Below, piece by piece: positions 16,381 through 34,323 of a stretch of DNA of 64,000 nt. Made by a program: the position numbers and the translations under genes. Position 1 is the first letter of the stretch. The number at the start of each line of letters is the position of its first letter. Origin of the DNA: Arcobacteraceae bacterium (GTDB lineage: Bacteria; Campylobacterota; Campylobacteria; Campylobacterales; Arcobacteraceae); contig JAIOSF010000002.1 in assembly GCA_021107755.1 (NCBI GenBank), positions 85,310-149,309 of the forward strand. Direction: 5' to 3'. A model generated the notes under the pieces. It did no database searches and had not been told where the DNA came from. It saw only the letters and a program-made list of their open reading frames with translations.

Positions 16381-19104
16381 TTAGACTAATAAATCTTTTT
16401 CAGCTTTTCCATAATACCATCCTTGTGCATAATCAACTCCAAGTTCCCTAACTTTGTCATCTAACTCTTTTGAACTTACAAACTCTGCAATTGTTTTCAT
16501 ATTTGACTTTTTGGCAAATGAAACAATTGACTTAACAACTTCAGCAGCTCTTTCATCATCTAAAATATGTTTTGTGATTGAACCATCAATTTTTACATAA
16601 TCAGCTTTTAATGAGATAAGATACTCATAATTTGAATATCCACTACCAAAATCATCAATGGCAACTTTACTTCCTCTATCTTTAAATTTTTGTATTGTAG
16701 TTGCCACACTATCACTATCTTCTATCTCTTCAGATTCAACAATCTCCAACACCATTCGTTTAAAAATATCTTTTTGTTCTGCATAGTCATAAATAAAAAC
16801 CATTAACTCTTCATTCATTAAATCTTCTATAGATAAGTTTATTGAAAACTCCTCTACCCTATTTGAAAATTTACTTAATGATTTTCCAACCATTTTATAT
16901 GTTAATTCTGTATAAAGTTTTGTTTTTTTAGCAATTTCTAAATAATCCCAAGGTGGTATTGCTTCTCCATCTTCAATCAATCTCATTAGACATTCATATT
17001 TCTCAACTTTATTTGTATGATAATTATATATTGGTTGATAATATGGAACTATTCTATCTTCACTTAATGCTAAGTGGAGCTTTTCTACCCAAACTAAATT
17101 TTTTTGAAACTCTTGAATATTATTCATTGATTCATCAAAAACTTTTAGAGGTATTTTTTTATTTTTAGCTTCACTAAGTGCCATATCTGCATAAGTAAAT
17201 AGATTTTCATTATCATTCGCTATCCCTAATGTATAGGTCAATATAAAACTATCTGTACCAATTTTATAAGGTTCTTTTCCAACAGTTGTTATAAATTTTT
17301 CAACTTTTTTAATAACAAGTTCTTTTTTATAAGAGATTGTAAATAGAGCAAAAATATCTGCTTGTACTCTATAGACTTTATACTCTTCATCATTGATAAA
17401 ATTAAATAATCTCTCCCCTAGTTCTTGAATAACTTTATCTCCAATAGTATGACCTTTAATATCATTCAGTTCTTTAAATCTATCTATATTTATTAATACT
17501 AAAACACCTTGAGAGTTTTTTGTTATATCATCTATTAAACTTACTCTATTTCTCAATCCTGTTAAAGCATCTGTTTTAAAAATATTCTGAAGTTTAGTTC
17601 TGTTTTCAAATAACTCTGTAATATCTGAACCAGAAGATATATACTCTACAATTTTTCCCTCACTATCTTTTATAGGCACTATTGTGGTATTATTAAAATA
17701 ACTTTCATTGTTTTTCTTTTTATTTTTTAATATCCCTTTCCAAATTTTACCTCTTTCAATAGTACTCCATAATTTTCTAAATTGACTTTTTGGAGTTTCT
17801 GGATGACGAATAATATTATGTGACTTTCCAATAACTTCATCTTTTGTATACCCACTCACTTTACAAAAGCTATCATTTACATAAGTGATTATTCCATTTT
17901 CATTTGTTTTTGATACAACAACACTCTTATCCAATATCAACTGATATTGTTGCAACATATTCATATACTCTTTTTGTGATGCTTCAATCTTACGAATTCT
18001 TATAGATATCAAAAATGCTATAACTAAAGTAATAATTATTAAAATAAATAATGTTGAAAGTACTTTATATAAATTATCATCTAAAGATTGCTTTACCTTA
18101 ATCTTCTCTTCACTTAACATATCTTTTAATTCTGTTAAATAAAATCCAGAACCGATAACTATATTCCAATCTTTGATTATATGAACATAAGATATTTTTT
18201 CATCCTGAATTTTATTATCTGGTCTATACCATATGTAACTAATAAACCCTTTACCTTTATCTAAAACTAATTTGTTCATATTTCTAAATAAATATTGTCC
18301 ATCTAAAGTTTTGAAATTTGTTAAATCTGTATTGTCAAGTTCAGTTTGTATCGGATGCATTAACATAATATTGTCCAAGTTATGAATCCAAAAATAACCA
18401 TAGTTGTTTTCACCAAACCTATCTGTTTTAAGTTCCTGAAATACTAGTGTTTGAACTTTTTTTTCAAATTCAGTTTTATATATACCAGCTGCAATAAAAA
18501 TATTTAATTCTTTTAACTTTAACGCATAAACATATTTTTTATAAAGTTTATCCACCTTTCCATTTGGTTTATACCATTCATAACTTCCAAAGTTTTCCTC
18601 TTTTGTCATAGTATCTTTTATAAAATGTTCCAACTCTTTATTGTTATGTAAAATATCAAAAATGTTTTTATGCTCAAACTTTTTATCCCCACCATGATAT
18701 AAAATATTTCCAGATAAATCAAAAATATAAAAATATCCTGTATTATTGTCCCATTTAAAAAGATCTAGCTCTTTTTTATATTTTTTAATTAGAGTTTTTT
18801 TATCTATACCACTTTTTAAAGCATTTGAAAAGACATCATATGTGAAGTGAACTTTTTCTTCTAAAGATTCTCGTAAAGTTTTATAAGATATATTTTCAAT
18901 TGTTGTTATTTTTTTAATCGTTCTTTTAACTTCACTTTTTACTAACTCTTTATTTTTTTCTATATAATTTTTTTCTAATGTCTCAACTTTTTGTTCATAA
19001 GAGTCATTAGAGATAATTACTAAAAAACTTCCTATCACAACTGTAAATAATAATGCTGTAAATAAAATGTTTAAAAAACTAATTTTTGATAGTGAAATAT
19101 TCAT
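16381..19104 (-). CDS. Cache-PAS-GGDEF-EAL cyclic-di-GMP protein
   Basis: The product is 907 aa. It has an N-terminal membrane helix (about residues 10-31) and a large periplasmic double-Cache-like sensor (repeats GYFYIFDLSGNILYHGG and GYFWIHNLDNIMLMHP). A second membrane helix near residue 355 is followed by PAS (IIRHPETPKSQF), GGDEF-like (TDALTGLRNR; LVLINIDRFKELNDIKGHTIGD) and EAL (KYECLMRL; IDDFGSGYSNYEYL) domains. The GGDEF active loop is replaced by VQADIF, so cyclase activity is doubtful, while the EAL residues for hydrolysis look intact. It is a likely membrane phosphodiesterase sensing a small molecule outside the cytoplasm. Confidence 0.88.
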   Translation of the reverse strand: MNISLSKISFLNILFTALLFTVVIGSFLVIISNDSYEQKVETLEKNYIEKNKELVKSEVKRTIKKITTIENISYKTLRESLEEKVHFTYDVFSNALKSGIDKKTLIKKYKKELDLFKWDNNTGYFYIFDLSGNILYHGGDKKFEHKNIFDILHNNKELEHFIKDTMTKEENFGSYEWYKPNGKVDKLYKKYVYALKLKELNIFIAAGIYKTEFEKKVQTLVFQELKTDRFGENNYGYFWIHNLDNIMLMHPIQTELDNTDLTNFKTLDGQYLFRNMNKLVLDKGKGFISYIWYRPDNKIQDEKISYVHIIKDWNIVIGSGFYLTELKDMLSEEKIKVKQSLDDNLYKVLSTLFILIIITLVIAFLISIRIRKIEASQKEYMNMLQQYQLILDKSVVVSKTNENGIITYVNDSFCKVSGYTKDEVIGKSHNIIRHPETPKSQFRKLWSTIERGKIWKGILKNKKKNNESYFNNTTIVPIKDSEGKIVEYISSGSDITELFENRTKLQNIFKTDALTGLRNRVSLIDDITKNSQGVLVLINIDRFKELNDIKGHTIGDKVIQELGERLFNFINDEEYKVYRVQADIFALFTISYKKELVIKKVEKFITTVGKEPYKIGTDSFILTYTLGIANDNENLFTYADMALSEAKNKKIPLKVFDESMNNIQEFQKNLVWVEKLHLALSEDRIVPYYQPIYNYHTNKVEKYECLMRLIEDGEAIPPWDYLEIAKKTKLYTELTYKMVGKSLSKFSNRVEEFSINLSIEDLMNEELMVFIYDYAEQKDIFKRMVLEIVESEEIEDSDSVATTIQKFKDRGSKVAIDDFGSGYSNYEYLISLKADYVKIDGSITKHILDDERAAEVVKSIVSFAKKSNMKTIAEFVSSKELDDKVRELGVDYAQGWYYGKAEKDLLV

Positions 19105-19253
19105 AACTAAGCCTTATAGTAAACTGTATTTATTGTATAGCAATTTTCCTAATGTTCTCCTTTTTTACTTTCAAGTGCATTTTTTATATCACACTCAATC
19201 AAAATGGTATATGGTTATAGCAAAAATTTAAATTTAAATAAACTTTTTTATAT

Positions 19254-19259
19254 TATAAT
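19254..19259 (+). promoter_or_regulatory. -10 element directly before the MoxR start codon
   Basis: TATAAT at 19254-19259 lies 5 bases before ATG 19265, so transcription would start at or next to the start codon. No ribosome site is visible. This suggests a leaderless mRNA. Confidence 0.4.
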
Positions 19260-19264
19260 TACCC

Positions 19265-20212
19265 ATGCAAAATAAAATCAAACAACTAAAACAAGAGATT
19301 TCAAAACAGGTAATTGGTCAAGAGCATATGATAGATGCTCTTTTAATAGGATTATTTACAAATGGTCATATACTTCTTGAGGGAGTTCCTGGATTAGCAA
19401 AGACCACAACTATTAATGCTCTAGCAAAATCATTGAACTTAGAGTTTAAAAGAGTTCAGTTTACCCCGGATTTACTCCCAAGTGATATTATAGGTGCTCA
19501 AATCTATGATATGAAAAGTGGTGATTTTAAGATTAAAAAAGGTCCTGTTTTTACAAACTTACTTTTAGCCGATGAGATAAACAGAGCTCCAGCAAAAGTA
19601 CAATCGGCACTTTTAGAAGTGATGCAAGAAAGACAAGTAACAATTGGGGAAACAACTTATAAGATTGATGATCCTTTTTTAGTACTTGCAACACAAAATC
19701 CAGTTGAACAAGAGGGAGCTTATAGTTTACCAGAAGCACAACTAGATAGATTTATGTTCAAAATTATAGTTGGATATAACACAAAAGAGGAAGAGTATCA
19801 AATAGCACTAAAAGCTGCAAATGCAACCTTTGAGACAATCAATGCTATTTTGCATAAAGAGGATATTGAAACTATTAAACAAGATGTAAAAAATATCCAT
19901 ATAGATAAAGAGCTTGAAGAATATATAGTTGATCTCATATTTGCTACAAGAGAACCTAAAAAATACAATCTTGAAGGATTAGAGAATTTTATAGAGTTTG
20001 GTGCAAGTCCTAGAGCTACAATTGATATGTTTAAATCAGTAAAGGCTATGGCTTATTTACGAGGTAATAATTATGTAAGTCCAATTGATATAGCACTTTG
20101 TATTAAAGATGTATTAAGACACAGGATAATACTTAGCTATGAAGCACTTGCCAGTGATATAACAGCTGATCAAATTATCCAAAATATATTAGAAAAAGTG
20201 CCAGTTCCCTAA
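19265..20212 (+). CDS. MoxR-family AAA ATPase
   Basis: The product is 315 aa. Walker A is GVPGLAKTT (about residues 39-47), Walker B LLLADEINRAP, and sensor 1 LATQNPVEQEG, all standard for MoxR. MoxR proteins act as chaperones that help insert metals or assemble complexes, usually with a DUF58 and von Willebrand A-domain partner encoded next door. No such partner follows here; the next gene is convergent, 5 bases away. It therefore stands alone in this window. Confidence 0.9.
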   Translation: MQNKIKQLKQEISKQVIGQEHMIDALLIGLFTNGHILLEGVPGLAKTTTINALAKSLNLEFKRVQFTPDLLPSDIIGAQIYDMKSGDFKIKKGPVFTNLLLADEINRAPAKVQSALLEVMQERQVTIGETTYKIDDPFLVLATQNPVEQEGAYSLPEAQLDRFMFKIIVGYNTKEEEYQIALKAANATFETINAILHKEDIETIKQDVKNIHIDKELEEYIVDLIFATREPKKYNLEGLENFIEFGASPRATIDMFKSVKAMAYLRGNNYVSPIDIALCIKDVLRHRIILSYEALASDITADQIIQNILEKVPVP

Positions 20213-20217
20213 AAAAT

Positions 20218-20613
20218 TTAAAGTAGTGAAAGAAAAAAAGTCCCTGGATATATAAGAACATTTATATATCTATACACTAAATTATATTCAATATCTATAG
20301 GTATTAATGTAGAGATATCCTCATTATTATCAATCTTCTTACATAAATTAAGTCGAAAACTTATATCGACAAATTTTAATATGATAATCATATTCATCAA
20401 AAAACCATAATTATTTAAAGATATTGCTAAATATATAGAAAATATAAATGTAGGATTAAGAAGAAAAAATAGAAAAATACTTTTCTTATATACAGTGTAG
20501 TTATTTTTAATTACACCATAAAATCTATCAGCCTTTTGCCAATTAGATTCAAATAGCTCTAAAGCTATAAATATGATGATTAAAAAATAAAATGTATTCA
20601 AGTTATGAATCAA
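20218..20613 (-). CDS. Small hydrophobic membrane protein of unknown function
   Basis: The ORF is 131 aa with about three or four hydrophobic segments (FYFLIIIFIALEL; SIFLFFLLNPTFIFSIYLAI; FLMNMIIILKFVDISF; a C-terminal stretch). I recognise no family. The first possible start is TTG 20613, which lies in the T tract of the rpoC terminator; a second TTG is at 20604. No ribosome site is visible, and expression may depend on read-through from rpoC. The membrane pattern over the whole length argues that it is a real gene, but the start is uncertain. Confidence 0.5.
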   Translation of the reverse strand: MIHNLNTFYFLIIIFIALELFESNWQKADRFYGVIKNNYTVYKKSIFLFFLLNPTFIFSIYLAISLNNYGFLMNMIIILKFVDISFRLNLCKKIDNNEDISTLIPIDIEYNLVYRYINVLIYPGTFFLSLL

Positions 20614-20638
20614 AAAGTAGAGTAATACTCTACCTTTT
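20611..20638 (-). terminator. Intrinsic terminator after rpoC
   Basis: The palindrome GTAGAGTAATACTCTAC (20618-20634) is a 7-bp stem with a 3-base loop. On the minus strand it is followed by TTTTTG, and it lies directly after the rpoC stop codon. The plus strand also shows a weaker T run. Confidence 0.85.
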
Positions 20639-20639
20639 A

Positions 20640-29319
<8,680 letters not shown>

Positions 29320-29371
29320 TTATGTTAGTTAAAGTTTTTATCGTATATAAAAACATAAGAATAAACATTCT

Positions 29372-29404
29372 AACCTATATCCGAGCAAATACCAGACATA
29401 GGTT
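29372..29404 (-). promoter_or_regulatory. Hairpin in the rplL-rpoB spacer (rpoB leader)
   Basis: AACCTAT (29372-29378) pairs with ATAGGTT (29398-29404) around a 19-base loop. It is the second of two hairpins in the rplL-rpoB spacer. Confidence 0.4.
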
Positions 29405-29430
29405 AAAAAGCTAATTCACTTTAAATGACT

Positions 29431-29456
29431 AATGCTCTGCTAAAAAGCAGAGCATT
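29431..29456 (-). promoter_or_regulatory. Perfect 10-bp hairpin after rplL
   Basis: AATGCTCTGC (29431-29440) pairs exactly with GCAGAGCATT (29447-29456) around six bases. No T run follows on the minus strand, so it is more likely an attenuator or RNA processing site than a full terminator. A partial attenuator and an RNase III site are known at this place in E. coli. Confidence 0.6.
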
Positions 29457-29489
29457 TGATTGCCATTTTTTAGTAAAGATTAAATAAAA

Positions 29490-29861
29490 TTATTTAACTT
29501 CTACAGTAGCTCCAGCAGCTTCTAATGCAGCTTTTGCAGCTTCAGCATCTTCTTTTGAGATACCTTCTTTAACAACTGCACCAGCTTCTTCAGCCATTGC
29601 TTTTGCTTCTTTTAATCCAAGACCAGTTAATCCTCTGATCTCTTTAATTACATTGATTTTTTTAGCTCCAGCATCTTTAATGATAACTGTGAATTCTGTT
29701 TGCTCTTCACCAGCATCTGCAGCTGCAACTGCTCCACCTGCTACTGCAACTGGTTGTGCAGATACACCAAATTTTTCTTCAAATTCTTTTACTAATTCAG
29801 AAAGCTCTAATACGCTTAAACCTGAAATATATTCTAATACATCTTCTTTAGAGATTGCCAT
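29490..29861 (-). CDS. rplL: 50S ribosomal protein L7/L12
   Basis: The product is 123 aa. The N-terminal dimerisation part is followed by an alanine-rich hinge ([17 protein letters not shown]) and the C-terminal domain [36 protein letters not shown], which contacts elongation factors. AAAGGAAA precedes ATG 29861. It lies 72 bases after rplJ in the conserved order. Confidence 0.99.
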   Translation of the reverse strand: MAISKEDVLEYISGLSVLELSELVKEFEEKFGVSAQPVAVAGGAVAAADAGEEQTEFTVIIKDAGAKKINVIKEIRGLTGLGLKEAKAMAEEAGAVVKEGISKEDAEAAKAALEAAGATVEVK

Positions 29862-29933
29862 TTTATTTCCTTTTATTTATTCATTATAAATTATAAACTT
29901 AAAGTAGCTTAACTGCTACTCAACACAAAGCAA

Positions 29934-30422
29934 TTAAGCTGCTTCTTCTTCTTTTTTTCTTCTAAGAGCATCAAGCCCAATTGTAAAGTTAGTAACAGGA
30001 GCCATCCATGTCGCTGCAAGCATACCAAGTAATTCTTCTCTACCAGGTAATTTAGCAAATGCATTAACAGTCGCTGCATCAGAAGCTTTACCTTCAATAA
30101 CACCAGCTTTTATAGCAAATGTATCTTTGTTTGCTATTGCAAACTTATCAGCAATTTTACAAGCATTAATTTGATCTTCAGACCAAATAAATATATTTGT
30201 ACCCTCAAGCTCTAACTCTTCATGTCCAGCATTTTTTAATGCAATAGAAACTAAAGAATTTTTAGCAACTTGTACTTTAGCACCCACCTCTTTAGCAGCT
30301 AATCTTAAAGCTTCTAAATTTTTATGTGATGTACCTCTATAGTCTGCAACAACAATAGCTTGTGAGTCTTTAAATTCATTTGATAATGATTCAACAATCT
30401 CATTTTTTTGTAATCTAGTCAT
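29934..30422 (-). CDS. rplJ: 50S ribosomal protein L10
   Basis: The product is 162 aa from ATG 30422, which is preceded by the strong site AAAGGAGG. An in-frame TTG at 30440 would place that ribosome site inside the gene and is rejected. The sequence MTRLQKNEIVESLSNEF and IVVADYRGTSHKNLEALR are typical of L10, the base of the L7/L12 stalk. The mRNA leader upstream probably binds L10 for autoregulation. Confidence 0.97.
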   Translation of the reverse strand: MTRLQKNEIVESLSNEFKDSQAIVVADYRGTSHKNLEALRLAAKEVGAKVQVAKNSLVSIALKNAGHEELELEGTNIFIWSEDQINACKIADKFAIANKDTFAIKAGVIEGKASDAATVNAFAKLPGREELLGMLAATWMAPVTNFTIGLDALRRKKEEEAA

Positions 30423-30578
30423 ATTTTTTCCTCCTTTCAAAACAGTAGAACTTCAGTAGGTTTTACAAAACACTGGAGTTGTGTTTAACCGACTATCTTC
30501 AGTTTTAATGTAGTGCTTTGAATAACACTCAAACGTGAAGACCTAAGTCTTCACTATTGAATATTAGTTTAACTAATA
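30423..30578 (-). ncRNA. Probable L10 leader (autoregulatory mRNA structure)
   Basis: The 156 bases between rplA and rplJ hold several paired elements on the minus strand, including GTGAAGACTTAGGTCTTCAC and TTAGTTTAACTAA, and end at the rplJ ribosome site. In many bacteria this position carries the L10 leader bound by L10-L12. I assign it by position and structure; a covariance-model hit would be needed to settle it. Confidence 0.5.
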
Positions 30579-31271
30579 CTATTTAATATCCATCATCTCA
30601 GAACTGTCAATAATAACAGATGGAGACATTGTTAAAGAAACTGCTGCTTTAGTTACATATCTACCTTTTGCAGATGCTGGCTTAGCTTTATTAACAGCAG
30701 CCATAACTGTAGAGATATTTTCAGCTAATGCTTCAGCTGAAAAAGAAACTTTTCCAATACCACAGTGAATATTACCTTTTTTATCTACTCTATATGTAAC
30801 TTTTCCACCTTTAGCTTCGCTAACTGCTTTTGCTACATCCATAGTTACTGTACCTGTCTTAGGGTTTGGCATTAACCCTTTTGGTCCAAGTATTCTACCA
30901 ATTTTACCAACTAATCCCATTGTATCAGGAGTTGCTATAAGTACATCAAAGTCAATGTTTCCAGCTTGAATTGATTCAACTAGGTCATCATTACCAACGA
31001 TATCTGCACCAGCTTCTTTAGCTTCATCCATCTTAACACCCTTAGCCATAACTGCAACTCTTACAGTTTTACCTGTTCCATGAGGAAGTACAACAGCACC
31101 TCTAATCATTTGATCAGCATGTCTAGGATCTACATTTAAGTTTAAAGCAATATCAACTGTTTCGTCGAATTTTGCTGATTTTAATTCTTTAACTAATGCT
31201 ACTGCTTCTGTTAAAGAATACTGTTTTTCTACTTCTATTTTTTCTAATAAAGATTTATATCTTTTGCTCAT
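30579..31271 (-). CDS. rplA: 50S ribosomal protein L1
   Basis: The product is 230 aa from ATG 31271, which has GGAG 8 bases upstream. A longer reading to 31325 adds 18 residues that look non-coding. L1 signatures are visible: [38 protein letters not shown] and [19 protein letters not shown]. It sits between rplK and rplJ in the standard order. Confidence 0.98.
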   Translation of the reverse strand: MSKRYKSLLEKIEVEKQYSLTEAVALVKELKSAKFDETVDIALNLNVDPRHADQMIRGAVVLPHGTGKTVRVAVMAKGVKMDEAKEAGADIVGNDDLVESIQAGNIDFDVLIATPDTMGLVGKIGRILGPKGLMPNPKTGTVTMDVAKAVSEAKGGKVTYRVDKKGNIHCGIGKVSFSAEALAENISTVMAAVNKAKPASAKGRYVTKAAVSLTMSPSVIIDSSEMMDIK

Positions 31272-31369
31272 TTTGTTCTCCGCAATATTTATTTTTTTAA
31301 GAGTTATACTCTTTGTTGCTTCCACTTTTAAAGCCTTGTGGTATTTGGCTTATCTTTAAAAATTAAAGA

Positions 31370-31792
31370 TTATGCTATTTCAATTCCCATACTTCTACAT
31401 TGACCAGCAACAATTTTAGCTGCTTGCTCTGTATCGTTAGTATTTAAATCTGCAATTTTTTGATCAACAATAGCCATTACTTGCTCTTTTGTTAATTTTG
31501 CGATTTTGTTTTTAAGTGCATTGTCACTACCTTTTTTGATATTAGCAGCTTTCATAATTAATTCACTCATTGGTGGTTGTTTTGTTACAAATGTAAAACT
31601 TTTGTCAGAATAAACTGTAATCTCAACAGGAATTTTAAATCCTGCATTTTGTTTTGTTTTTTCATTAAATGCTTTACAAAACTCCATAATATTAATACCT
31701 CTTTGACCAAGAGCTGGTCCTACAGGTGGTGATGGGTTAGCAGCACCAGCTGGTATTTGAAGTTTTAAATATCCTTCTACTTTTTTTGCCAT
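31370..31792 (-). CDS. rplK: 50S ribosomal protein L11
   Basis: The product is 140 aa. The N-terminal [32 protein letters not shown] and C-terminal [10 protein letters not shown] are diagnostic of L11, part of the GTPase centre. GGAAAA precedes ATG 31792. A 204-base spacer carrying two hairpins separates it from nusG. Confidence 0.99.
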   Translation of the reverse strand: MAKKVEGYLKLQIPAGAANPSPPVGPALGQRGINIMEFCKAFNEKTKQNAGFKIPVEITVYSDKSFTFVTKQPPMSELIMKAANIKKGSDNALKNKIAKLTKEQVMAIVDQKIADLNTNDTEQAAKIVAGQCRSMGIEIA

Positions 31793-31882
31793 TTTTTTTC
31801 CTTGAAATTAGTGTTAGTGTTTAAAACACTTAAAATTAGTTAGCGATATGCTAAGTACTAAAGAGACAACCTTATTGAAACG

Positions 31883-31918
31883 GAGTTTTAGGCTTCATTT
31901 CATTTCCACCTAAAACTC
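31883..31918 (-). promoter_or_regulatory. Stem-loop in the rplK leader, candidate L1 binding site
   Basis: GAGTTTTAGG (31883-31892) pairs perfectly with CCTAAAACTC (31909-31918) around 16 bases, about 90 bases upstream of rplK. L1 represses the rplK-rplA mRNA by binding a leader hairpin in many bacteria, so this is the natural candidate. Confidence 0.45.
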
Positions 31919-31929
31919 GTTCAAACCTA

Positions 31930-31953
31930 AAAAAGTGAAACTATTCACTTTTT
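31930..31953. terminator. Hairpin with T tracts between nusG and rplK
   Basis: AAAAAGTGAA (31930-31939) pairs with TTCACTTTTT (31944-31953), giving a terminator-like structure in both directions directly after nusG. It would end or attenuate the secE-nusG transcript before rplK. Confidence 0.65.
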
Positions 31954-31996
31954 CTTAACGGTTTTCACCTTAGCACTTAGCACTAGCACATATAGT

Positions 31997-32524
31997 CTAC
32001 TCTACTCTTTCAACTTGTGTATACGAGATCTCTACAGGTGTATTTCTTCCAAAAATTAAAACATTTAATTTTAACATTCCTGAACTCATATCAAATGATT
32101 CTACTAAACCATTAAAGTTAGCAAATGATCCCTCTTTAATTCGAAGCATCTCACCCTCTTCAAATGAAACCTTAGGTTTAGCTGCTGCTCTATTATTTAC
32201 TTTTTCTAAAATTTGATTAATATCTTTTTCACTTAAAGGTGATGGTTTTTTTGATTCACCAATAAATCTTCCAACTTTTGGCATAGACTGTATTGCATGC
32301 CATAAAGCAGTATCAAGATCAATTCTAGCAAATACATATGCAGAATATAAGGGTTTTTCAACTATTGTTTTTTTCCCTTTTTTTATCTCTATTAAATCCT
32401 CTGTTGGAACTAAAACTTGCTCAATTCTACCATCAGCCATATCTTTCGATAATTTTTCAAGAGCATTTTTAATTGTTAATTCACTTCCTGAGTGTGTTTG
32501 TATTGCGTACCAATTATGTGCCAT
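31997..32524 (-). CDS. nusG: Transcription termination/antitermination factor NusG
   Basis: The product is 175 aa. The NGN domain starts with MAHNWYAIQTHSGSELTIKNAL and contains KPLYSAYVFARIDLD. The KOW domain has FEEGEMLRIKEGSFANFNGLVE. NusG couples polymerase to the ribosome and to Rho. It is 7 bases downstream of secE, the usual order. Confidence 0.98.
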   Translation of the reverse strand: MAHNWYAIQTHSGSELTIKNALEKLSKDMADGRIEQVLVPTEDLIEIKKGKKTIVEKPLYSAYVFARIDLDTALWHAIQSMPKVGRFIGESKKPSPLSEKDINQILEKVNNRAAAKPKVSFEEGEMLRIKEGSFANFNGLVESFDMSSGMLKLNVLIFGRNTPVEISYTQVERVE

Positions 32525-32531
32525 TTTAATC

Positions 32532-32714
32532 CTAACTCATTATAGATGATAAACTTACTGACATAATTGCATCAATAAGCGCTAAAAATAGTGAAATTAC
32601 TGTCACTACAACAAAAACTGAAAGAAAAGCACTTCTAATTTGCTCTTTAATAGGGAAAATTACTTTGTGTAATTCATCTTTTGCTTGTCTATAATAAAAA
32701 CTTAATTTATTCAA
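32532..32714 (-). CDS. secE: Preprotein translocase subunit SecE
   Basis: The product is 60 aa, a short SecE with a single C-terminal membrane helix (AFLSVFVVVTVISLFLALIDAIMS). Before it lies the amphipathic YRQAKDELHKVIFPIKEQ, the part that clamps SecY. The place directly before nusG confirms the assignment. Confidence 0.95.
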   Translation of the reverse strand: MNKLSFYYRQAKDELHKVIFPIKEQIRSAFLSVFVVVTVISLFLALIDAIMSVSLSSIMS

Positions 32715-32792
32715 AATAATACCTTCTATAGTTTTTAAGTATTAAGTGTTAAAAAGATAATCATCTACTTAACACTTAGTACTTTTGGTTGA

Positions 32793-32868
32793 TGGCAGGC
32801 CAAGAGGGACTCGAACCCCCAACACCCGGATTTGGAATCCGGTGCTCTACCATTGGAGCTATTGGCCT
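32793..32868 (-). tRNA. tRNA-Trp (CCA)
   Basis: A 76-base cloverleaf. The acceptor stem AGGCCAA/TTGGCCT is fully paired, the anticodon loop contains CCA, the T loop is GGTTCGAGTCC and the 3' CCA is encoded. It lies between rpmG and secE. Confidence 0.97.
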
Positions 32869-32878
32869 TTGCATGGTT

Positions 32879-32903
32879 TGTAAAAAGCCAAAAGGCTTTT
32901 TAC
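32879..32903 (-). terminator. Hairpin after rpmG
   Basis: AAAAGCC pairs with GGCTTTT around a 4-base loop, giving a T tract on both strands. It lies between the rpmG stop and the tRNA-Trp gene. Confidence 0.65.
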
Positions 32904-32915
32904 TTTTCAAGAAGA

Positions 32916-33080
32916 TTAAGATTTTAACTTAACTTCTTTGTGTGTAGTGTGTTTTTTAAGTCTTGGACTATATTTTTTTACTTCAAACTTTTCAGAATGA
33001 GTTTTTGGATTTTTCATTGTTGTGTAGTTAATGTCACCACTCTCTTCACATTTTAATCCAATTTTAATTCTATCACCCAT
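32916..33080 (-). CDS. rpmG: 50S ribosomal protein L33
   Basis: A 54-codon gene that I read directly: it starts [21 protein letters not shown] and continues to [17 protein letters not shown]. The pattern is that of L33, with only one Cys in the N-terminal region, so it lacks the usual four-Cys zinc ribbon. It lies 6 bases after tuf on the same strand, and the tuf-rpmG-trnW-secE-nusG order is widely conserved. Confidence 0.95.
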   Translation of the reverse strand: MGDRIKIGLKCEESGDINYTTMKNPKTHSEKFEVKKYSPRLKKHTTHKEVKLKS

Positions 33081-33086
33081 AATTGA

Positions 33087-34295
33087 CTACTCAATAATCT
33101 CAGCAACAACACCAGCACCAACAGTTCTACCACCTTCTCTGATCGCGAACTTTGTACCTTTTTCAAGTGCAACTGGGTTAACTAATTCAACTGTCATTTC
33201 AACATTATCACCAGGCATAACCATTTCTGTACCTTCTGGTAAAGTTACTGAACCAGTAACATCTGTTGTTCTTACATAAAATTGTGGTCTGTATCCTGAG
33301 AAGAATGGAGTATGTCTACCACCCTCTTCTTTAGAAAGGATATATGTTTCACATCTGAATTTTGTATGTGGTGTAATTGATCCTGGCTTAACAAGAACTT
33401 GTCCTCTTTCAACATCATCTTTACCAATACCTCTTAAAAGAATACCACAGTTATCACCTGCTTCACCTTGATCCATCTCTTTTCTAAACATCTCAACACC
33501 TGTTACAGTTGTTGTTTGTGTATCTCTAATACCAACGATCTCAATTGTTTCACCAACTTTGATTGTTCCTTTTTCAATTCTACCAGTTACAACTGTTCCT
33601 CTTCCTGAGATTGAGAAAACATCTTCAACAGGCATTAAGAAATCTTGTTCTGTATCTCTAACTGGAGTTGGGATATATTCATCAACTTGATCCATTAAGT
33701 TATAGATTTTTTCAGACCACTCACCAGCTGTACCAGCTTTAGCTTCTTCAAGAGCTTGAAATGCAGAACCTGCAACGATTGGAGTATCATCACCTGGGAA
33801 ATCATAATCAGAAAGTAACTCTCTAACTTCCATTTCAACTAATTCTAACATCTCTTCTTTATCTTCATCATCAAGTTGATCTTCTTTATTTAAGAATACA
33901 ACGATGTAAGGAACACCTACTTGTTTAGAAAGTAAGATGTGTTCTCTTGTTTGTGCCATAGGACCATCTGTAGAAGCAATAACTAAAATAGCACCATCCA
34001 TTTGTGCAGCACCAGTAATCATGTTTTTAACGTAATCAGCATGTCCTGGACAATCTACGTGAGCGTAGTGTCTTGTTTCTGTTTCATACTCAACATGAGA
34101 AGTAGCAATTGTAATACCTCTTTCTCTTTCTTCTGGAGCATTATCAATTTGATCATAATCCATTGTCGCTTGACCATTTTTAAGCCCTAAACACATTGTG
34201 ATAGCAGCTGTTAATGTTGTTTTACCGTGGTCAACATGACCAATTGTACCTATATTTACGTGTGGTTTACTTCTGTCAAATTTTTCTTTTGCCAT
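33087..34295 (-). CDS. tuf: Elongation factor Tu
   Basis: The product is 402 aa. G motifs are GHVDHGKTT (residues 19-27), the switch region RGITI, DCPGH and NKED. It carries a short acidic insert after NKED (QLDDEDKEE), as seen in Campylobacterota. GTP-bound EF-Tu delivers aminoacyl-tRNA to the ribosome. It follows a cluster of five tRNA genes, an arrangement like the E. coli tufB operon. Confidence 0.99.
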   Translation of the reverse strand: MAKEKFDRSKPHVNIGTIGHVDHGKTTLTAAITMCLGLKNGQATMDYDQIDNAPEERERGITIATSHVEYETETRHYAHVDCPGHADYVKNMITGAAQMDGAILVIASTDGPMAQTREHILLSKQVGVPYIVVFLNKEDQLDDEDKEEMLELVEMEVRELLSDYDFPGDDTPIVAGSAFQALEEAKAGTAGEWSEKIYNLMDQVDEYIPTPVRDTEQDFLMPVEDVFSISGRGTVVTGRIEKGTIKVGETIEIVGIRDTQTTTVTGVEMFRKEMDQGEAGDNCGILLRGIGKDDVERGQVLVKPGSITPHTKFRCETYILSKEEGGRHTPFFSGYRPQFYVRTTDVTGSVTLPEGTEMVMPGDNVEMTVELVNPVALEKGTKFAIREGGRTVGAGVVAEIIE

Positions 34296-34323
34296 AATTT
34301 TTCCTTAAGATTTTGTTTAATTA

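Noticed and set aside
30423..30440. TTG start for rplJ
   Set aside because: It would put the strong AAAGGAGG site inside the gene; ATG 30422 is the normal L10 start.
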